From assembly GCA_031769625.1 (NCBI GenBank), contig JAUIMM010000484.1:4216001-4280000 (forward strand): DNA of 64,000 nt, written 5' to 3'. The notes beneath the pieces were generated by a model. That model saw only the letters and a list, made by a program, of their open reading frames with translations, was not told the origin of the DNA and made no database searches. Below, piece after piece: positions 59,601 through 64,000 of the stretch (the first letter of the stretch is position 1; each line of letters opens with the position of its first letter). Position numbers and translations under genes: made by a program. This stretch comes from Taudactylus pleione. Lineage: Eukaryota > Chordata > Amphibia > Anura > Myobatrachidae.

Positions 59601-59637
59601 TAACAATGGGGATAACAATAACAATGACGACATCTAA
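56632..59637 (+). pseudogene. hAT transposase pseudogene with BED finger
   Basis: ATG 56632 begins MEDSHMTGEQD; the first frame ends at TGA 56899, and an acidic stretch continues in another frame (56891-57346). A BED zinc finger follows at about 57290-57440 (CDRCQVTVSRG, then LCHLQRIH), its front half shifted. The pre-catalytic domain is at 57800-57990 (ITDAITAMLVLD). The core keeps a first Asp before MWTSGTGQ (58034) and the second in FVISDNASNFV (58280-58309), then VTRWNCTLYMVQRM near 58530. The C-terminal dimerisation domain runs to CPPSSVYSERVFSS, with a TGA at 59299 where copy c has Trp. An Asp/Asn-rich tail ends at TAA 59635. Multiple stops and shifts: not functional. Confidence 0.92.
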
Positions 59638-59724
59638 TGTATTTTAAAGTCAGTTTGTGTATGGGATCATTGCCAATGATGTCCACTGTGTATTGGCAGC
59701 TTGTTTTGTGGGGGGTCCAAACAA

Positions 59725-59775
59725 ATCAATCATTTCAGCCACAAGTGGCAGTCCCTGTCACTGAAGTGATTGGTT
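59725..59775. other. Stem-loop after the hAT stop codon, copy e
   Basis: ATCAATCATTTCAG pairs with CTGAAGTGATTGGT with two G-U-type pairs; the loop holds CCACAAGTGG. Same place and structure as 41061-41114 in copy c. Role unknown. Confidence 0.75.
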
Positions 59776-60254
59776 TGTTAAATTGTGAATGTCCAGTTTC
59801 ATATATGCAACATAAGGGTGGGTTGGAGGGCCCAAGGACAATTCCATCTTGTACCTTTTTCCTTTCCATTATGTGCTGGTTGGGGCATTGCTGCCTGACA
59901 TTTTAATGTTATGGTTTATGAATGTCCAGATATTGTAACAGCCACAGACAGTATCTCCTGCATGCCCCTTTCATTTTTTTTAAATAAAATTCTGAACCAA
60001 TTGCTGCTGGTTGTGTCAACCCGACGGTACAAGTCGCACAACAGTGACATTCAGCCAAGGGTTCTCAGCCCTTAAGGCTGCTACACGGCCCAAAGCCGCA
60101 TCCTGCTTCACGGCCCAAAGGCCAGCTGTCGTCACTCCTCACCAACCCTAAAGGCTGTAATGGCCACAACTTGCCAAGAGTTCTAGGTCTCAAGGCTGTT
60201 GCAGGACTAATCACAGCTCTGTATTCCACTACTACACAGCCCGGAGGCTGCATC

Positions 60255-63200
60255 AACAATTAACCATCAACTATCAATTCTTCAGCCAGCCAGGGGCTGC
60301 ACCAATTATCAATTCTTCAGCCATCCAGGGGCTGCACCAATTATACATTCTTCAGCCAGGGACTGCAGCAATTATCAACTCTTCAGCCAGGGGCTGCACC
60401 AATTATCAATTCTTAAGCCAGCCAGGGGCTGCACCAATTATCAATTCAGCCAGGGGCTGCACCAGTTATCAATTATTCAGCCAGGGGCTGCACCTATTAA
60501 TAATTTTTCTGCCAGGGGCTGCACCAATTATCAACACTTCAGCCAGCCAGGGGCTGCACCAATTATCAATTCTTCAGCCAGCCAGGGGCTACACCAATTA
60601 TCAATTCAGCCAGGGGCTGCACCAATTATCAATTGTTCAGCCAGGGGCTGCACCAATTATTAATTCAGCCAGGGGCTGCACCAATTATTAATTCAGCCAG
60701 GGGCTGCACCAATTATCAATTCAGCCAGGGGCTGCACCAATTATCAATTCTTCAGCCAAGGGCTGCACCAATTATCAATTCTTCAGCCAGCCAGGGGCTG
60801 CACCAATTATCAATTCAGCCAGGGGCTGCACCAATTATCAATTATTCAGCCAGTGGGTGCACCAATTATTAAATCCTCAGCCAGGGGCTGTACCAATTAT
60901 CAATTCTTCAGCCAGCCAGGGGCTGCACCAATTATCAATTCTTCAGCCAGGGGCTGCAATGCTCTGTCATATGCATACACATACTGTATATCAAGAAATG
61001 TGTAACCTGCTCATCAAACAGATCATTCCATAGTGGTGCTTTTTTGATACATGACTGTCAAACTTTCATGTTGGATCCAAAGCTGCTTTCATTGTAGAAG
61101 TAATGTTAATTTTCTTTACTTTACCACAAAGCACTTTAAAACACTACATGATTTGTGCAAATCATCTAACTTCAGCCAGTGGCTGCACCAATTATCAATT
61201 CTTCAGCCAGGGGCTGCACCAGCGATTATCAATTCTTCAGCCAGGGGCTGCACCACCAATTATCAATTCTTCTGGGAGGGGCTGCACCACCAATTATCAA
61301 TTCTTCAACCAGCCAGGTTCTGCACCAATTATTAATTCTTCAGCCAGCCAGGAGCTGCAAGAATTATTAATTCTTCAGCCAGTGGCTGCACCAATAATTA
61401 TCAATTCTTCAGCCAGGGGCTGCACCATTAATTATCAATTCTTCAGCCAGGGGCTGCACTACCAATTATCAATTCTTCAGCCAGTGGCTGCACCACCAAT
61501 TATCAATTCTTCAGTCAGCCAGGTGCTGCACCAATTATCAATTAAGCCAGGGGCTGCACCAATTATCAATTCTTTAGCCAGTGGCAGCACCAATTATTAA
61601 TTCTTCAGCCAGGGGCTGCACCACCAATTATCAATTTTCCAGCCAGTGGCTGCACCAATTATTAATTCTTCAGCCAGCCAGGGGCTGCACCAATTATCAA
61701 TTAAGCCAGGGGCTGCACCAATTATCAATTCTTTAGCCAGTGGCAGCACCAATTATTAATTCTTCAGCCAGGGGCTGCACCACCAATTATCAATTCATCA
61801 CCCAGAGGCTGCACCACCAATTATTAATTCTTCAGCCAGGGGCTGCACCACCAATTATCAATTCTTCAGCCAGTGGCTGCACCAATTATTAATTCTTCAG
61901 CCAGTGGCTTCACCAATTATTAATTCTTCAGCCAGGGGCTGCACCACCAATTATCAATTCTTCACCCAGAGGCTGCACCACCAATTATCAATTCTTCAGC
62001 CAGTGGCTGCACCAATTATTAATCTTCAGCCAGGGGCTTCACCAATTATTAATTCTCCAGCCAGGGGCTGCACCACCAATTATCATTTCTTCAGCCAGGG
62101 GCTGCACCAATTATCAATTCTTCAGCCAGGTGCTGCACCAATTAATTATTCAGCCAGGGGCTGCACCACCAATTATCAATTCCTCAGCCAGGGGCTGCAC
62201 CTCCATTTATCAATTCTTCAGCCAGCCAGGGGCTGCACCAATTATCAATTCAGCCAGGGGCTGCACCAATTATCAATTCTTCAACCAGGGGCTGCACCAA
62301 TTATCAATTCTACTGCCAGCCAGTTGATGCACCAATTATCAATTCAGCCAGAGGCTGCACCACCAATTATCAATTCTTCAGCCAGGGGCTGCATCAGTTA
62401 TTAATTCTTCAGCCAAGGGCTGCAAAAATAATTATCAATTCTTCGGCCAGCCAGGGGCTGCACCAATTATCAATTCAGCCAGGGGCTGCACCTATTATCA
62501 ATTCTTCAGCAAGTGGCTGCACCAAATATTAATTCTTCAGCCAGGGGATGCACCACCAATTATCAATTCTTCAGCCCGGGGCTGCACCTCCATTTATCAA
62601 TTCTTCAGCCAGCCAAGGTCTGCACCAATTATCAATTCAGCCAAGGGCTGCACCAATTATCAATTCTTCAGCCAGGGGCTGCATCACTTATCAATTCTTC
62701 AGCCAGCCAGGGGCTGCACCAATTATCAATTATTCAACCAGGGGCTGCACCACCAATTATCAATTCTTCAGCCAGCCAGGGGCTGCACCAATTATCAATT
62801 CAGCCAGGGGCTGCCCCAATTATCAATTCTTCAGCCAGGGGCTGCATCAATTATCAATTCTTCAGCCAGCCAGGGTCTGCACCAATTATCAATTCTTCAT
62901 CTAGGGGCTGCACCACAAATTATCAATTGTTCAGACAGGGGCTGCACCACCAATTATCAATTCTTCAGCAAGCCTAGGTCTGCACCAATTATCGCTTCAG
63001 CAAGAAGCTGCACCAATTATCAATTCTTCAGCCAGGGGCTGCACCACCAATTATCAATTTTTCAGCCAGGGGCTGCACCACCAATTATCAATTCTTCAGC
63101 CAGCCAAGGGCTGCACCAATTATCACTTCAGCCAGGGGCTGCACCAATTATCAATTCTTCAGCCAGTGGCTGTACCACCAATTATCAATTCTTCAGCCAG

Positions 63201-63552
63201 TGGCTGCACCAATTATCAATTCTTCAGCCAGGGTCTGCACCACCAATTATCATTTCTTCAGCCAGGGGCTGCACCACCAATTATCAATTCTTCAGCCAGC
63301 CAAGGGCTGCACCACCAATCATCAATTCAGCCAGGGGCTGCACCAATTATTAATTATTCTGCCAGGGGCTGCACCAATTATTAATTCTTCAGCCAGGGGC
63401 TGCACCAATTATCAATTCTTCAGCCAGCCAAGGGCTGCACCACCAATCATCAATTCAGCCAGGGGCTGCACCAATTATTAATTATTCTGCCAGAGGCTGC
63501 ACCAATTATTAATTCTTCAGCCAGGGGCTGCACCAATTATCAATTCTTCAAC
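60255..63552 (+). repeat. 3.3-kb tandem array, 28-38-bp units (about 31 bp)
   Basis: Roughly 100 units of CCAGGGGCTGCACCAATTAT followed by CAATTCTTCAG. Length variants come from an extra CCAG, an extra ACC, or loss of TTC. A 210-base unique block (60958-61171) interrupts it. The unit seems to grow out of the preceding sequence (GGCTGCATCAACAATTAACC, about 60246). Open frames of up to 166 codons across it are repeat artefacts. There are no unique spacers, so it is not CRISPR-like. Confidence 0.95.
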
Positions 63553-63973
63553 CTCAAGGGGTACCCTAACCATCATCTTTGCACAGTCCTTAACTCTATT
63601 TATCACTCATTTTTGAGCCAGCTAGCTGGATGCAACCTTTTGGCCTTTAACTAGATGAAAAAAATCAATATTATGAGCTGTGAAGTAAACAAAATTGACT
63701 GTATACGAGTGGAATTAAATGTTATTACTGTTAATAATACTGTAGAAACAAAAAAAGGCCCATTTTATGTGATTTTAGCTGTTTTTAAGATTTTTTAAGA
63801 AAAAATCCAGATCCAAAACCAAAACTAAAAAACAAGACACGGTGGTGAGATTTTGGCAAAATCCATCCAGATCCAAAACCAGGGGAGATTCAGATCCAAA
63901 ACCAGAACATGGGGGTCAGTGCACATCTCTAGTTGACATACATTTTATTTTAGTAAAACCTATACATTTTTAT

Positions 63974-64000
63974 TAGAGATGTGCAGTTTGGTTTTCCTGA
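63974..64000 (+). mobile_element. hAT family element, copy f, cut by window end
   Basis: TAGAGATGTGCAGTTTGGTT is the left terminus of the same family as copies a-e. Only 27 bases are visible. Confidence 0.75.

Larger units (their letters stand above)
55430..63931 (+). mobile_element. hAT element, copy e (about 8.5 kb) with near full-length broken transposase
   Basis: The left end AAGGAATGAGCAAGTCC is degenerate; the right end GTGCACATCTCTA is clear. Flanks GTTGGTAT (55422-55429) and GTTGACAT (63932-63939) match at 6 of 8 positions. It contains, in order, subterminal repeats, a GGCTGGCTGTTGTCCTGTCC minisatellite (55690-56060), a roughly 100-130-bp repeat, the transposase pseudogene, a stem-loop, and a 3.3-kb tandem array. 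The usual right-end segment (GATTTTAGCTGTTTTTAAGA) follows. Most of its length is tandem repeat. Confidence 0.8.

Noticed and set aside
61103..63481. Open frames up to 166 codons over the ATTATCAATTCTTCAG array
   Set aside because: Pure translation of the tandem repeat, with the frame changing wherever unit length changes.
60255..63552. CRISPR-like look of regularly spaced short repeats
   Set aside because: Units are contiguous with no unique spacers, vary from 28 to 38 bp, and lie in a eukaryotic transposon.

Overview
The window looks like intergenic and intronic DNA from a repeat-rich vertebrate, most likely an amphibian. The sequence shows a decayed Tc1 element, several hAT elements with 8-bp target duplications, and many palindromic MITEs with TTA or TAA target duplications. 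It also holds a SCAN-type-gag (Gmr1-like) Ty3/gypsy remnant, a Rex1/L2-like LINE tail and many minisatellites. Long open prokaryotic-style genes are absent, and most long ORFs are artefacts of tandem repeats. The amphibian assignment is inference from this repeat mix, not a species identification.

Layout. 0-9.5 kb: a possible terminal exon of an unidentified gene (586-795); a Tc1 element inserted beside a TA microsatellite (1866-3480); a decayed minus-strand ORF split by a MITE (about 3.83-5.1 kb); a telomere-motif MITE (about 7.1-7.6 kb); and, at 9217, the start of a TMEM179-like protein, the best candidate for host coding sequence. 9.6-29 kb: MITEs, a 2-kb hAT-like element full of a short tandem repeat, other minisatellites, and a recent 431-bp tandem duplication.

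29-42 kb: three hAT elements of one family (29128-30729, 32293-34393, 38835-41630). Between the second and third lies a minus-strand gag-protease-integrase-RT remnant (34.57-38.14 kb). 42-52 kb: more MITEs, a small retroinsert with a 15-bp target duplication, a fold-back element, a hAT-like element (47168-48668) and a LINE 3' end. 52.5-64 kb: two adjacent copies of the same hAT family. The second is about 8.5 kb and carries a broken BED-finger hAT transposase (56632-59637) plus a 3.3-kb array of about 31-bp units. A further copy begins at 63974.

How parts relate. The TAGAGATGTGC-ended hAT family is the dominant theme. The copy at 55430 keeps nearly the whole transposase in broken form; the others have lost most or all of it and hold different tandem arrays. 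No complete, functional gene is visible. No tRNA, rRNA or CRISPR array was found.
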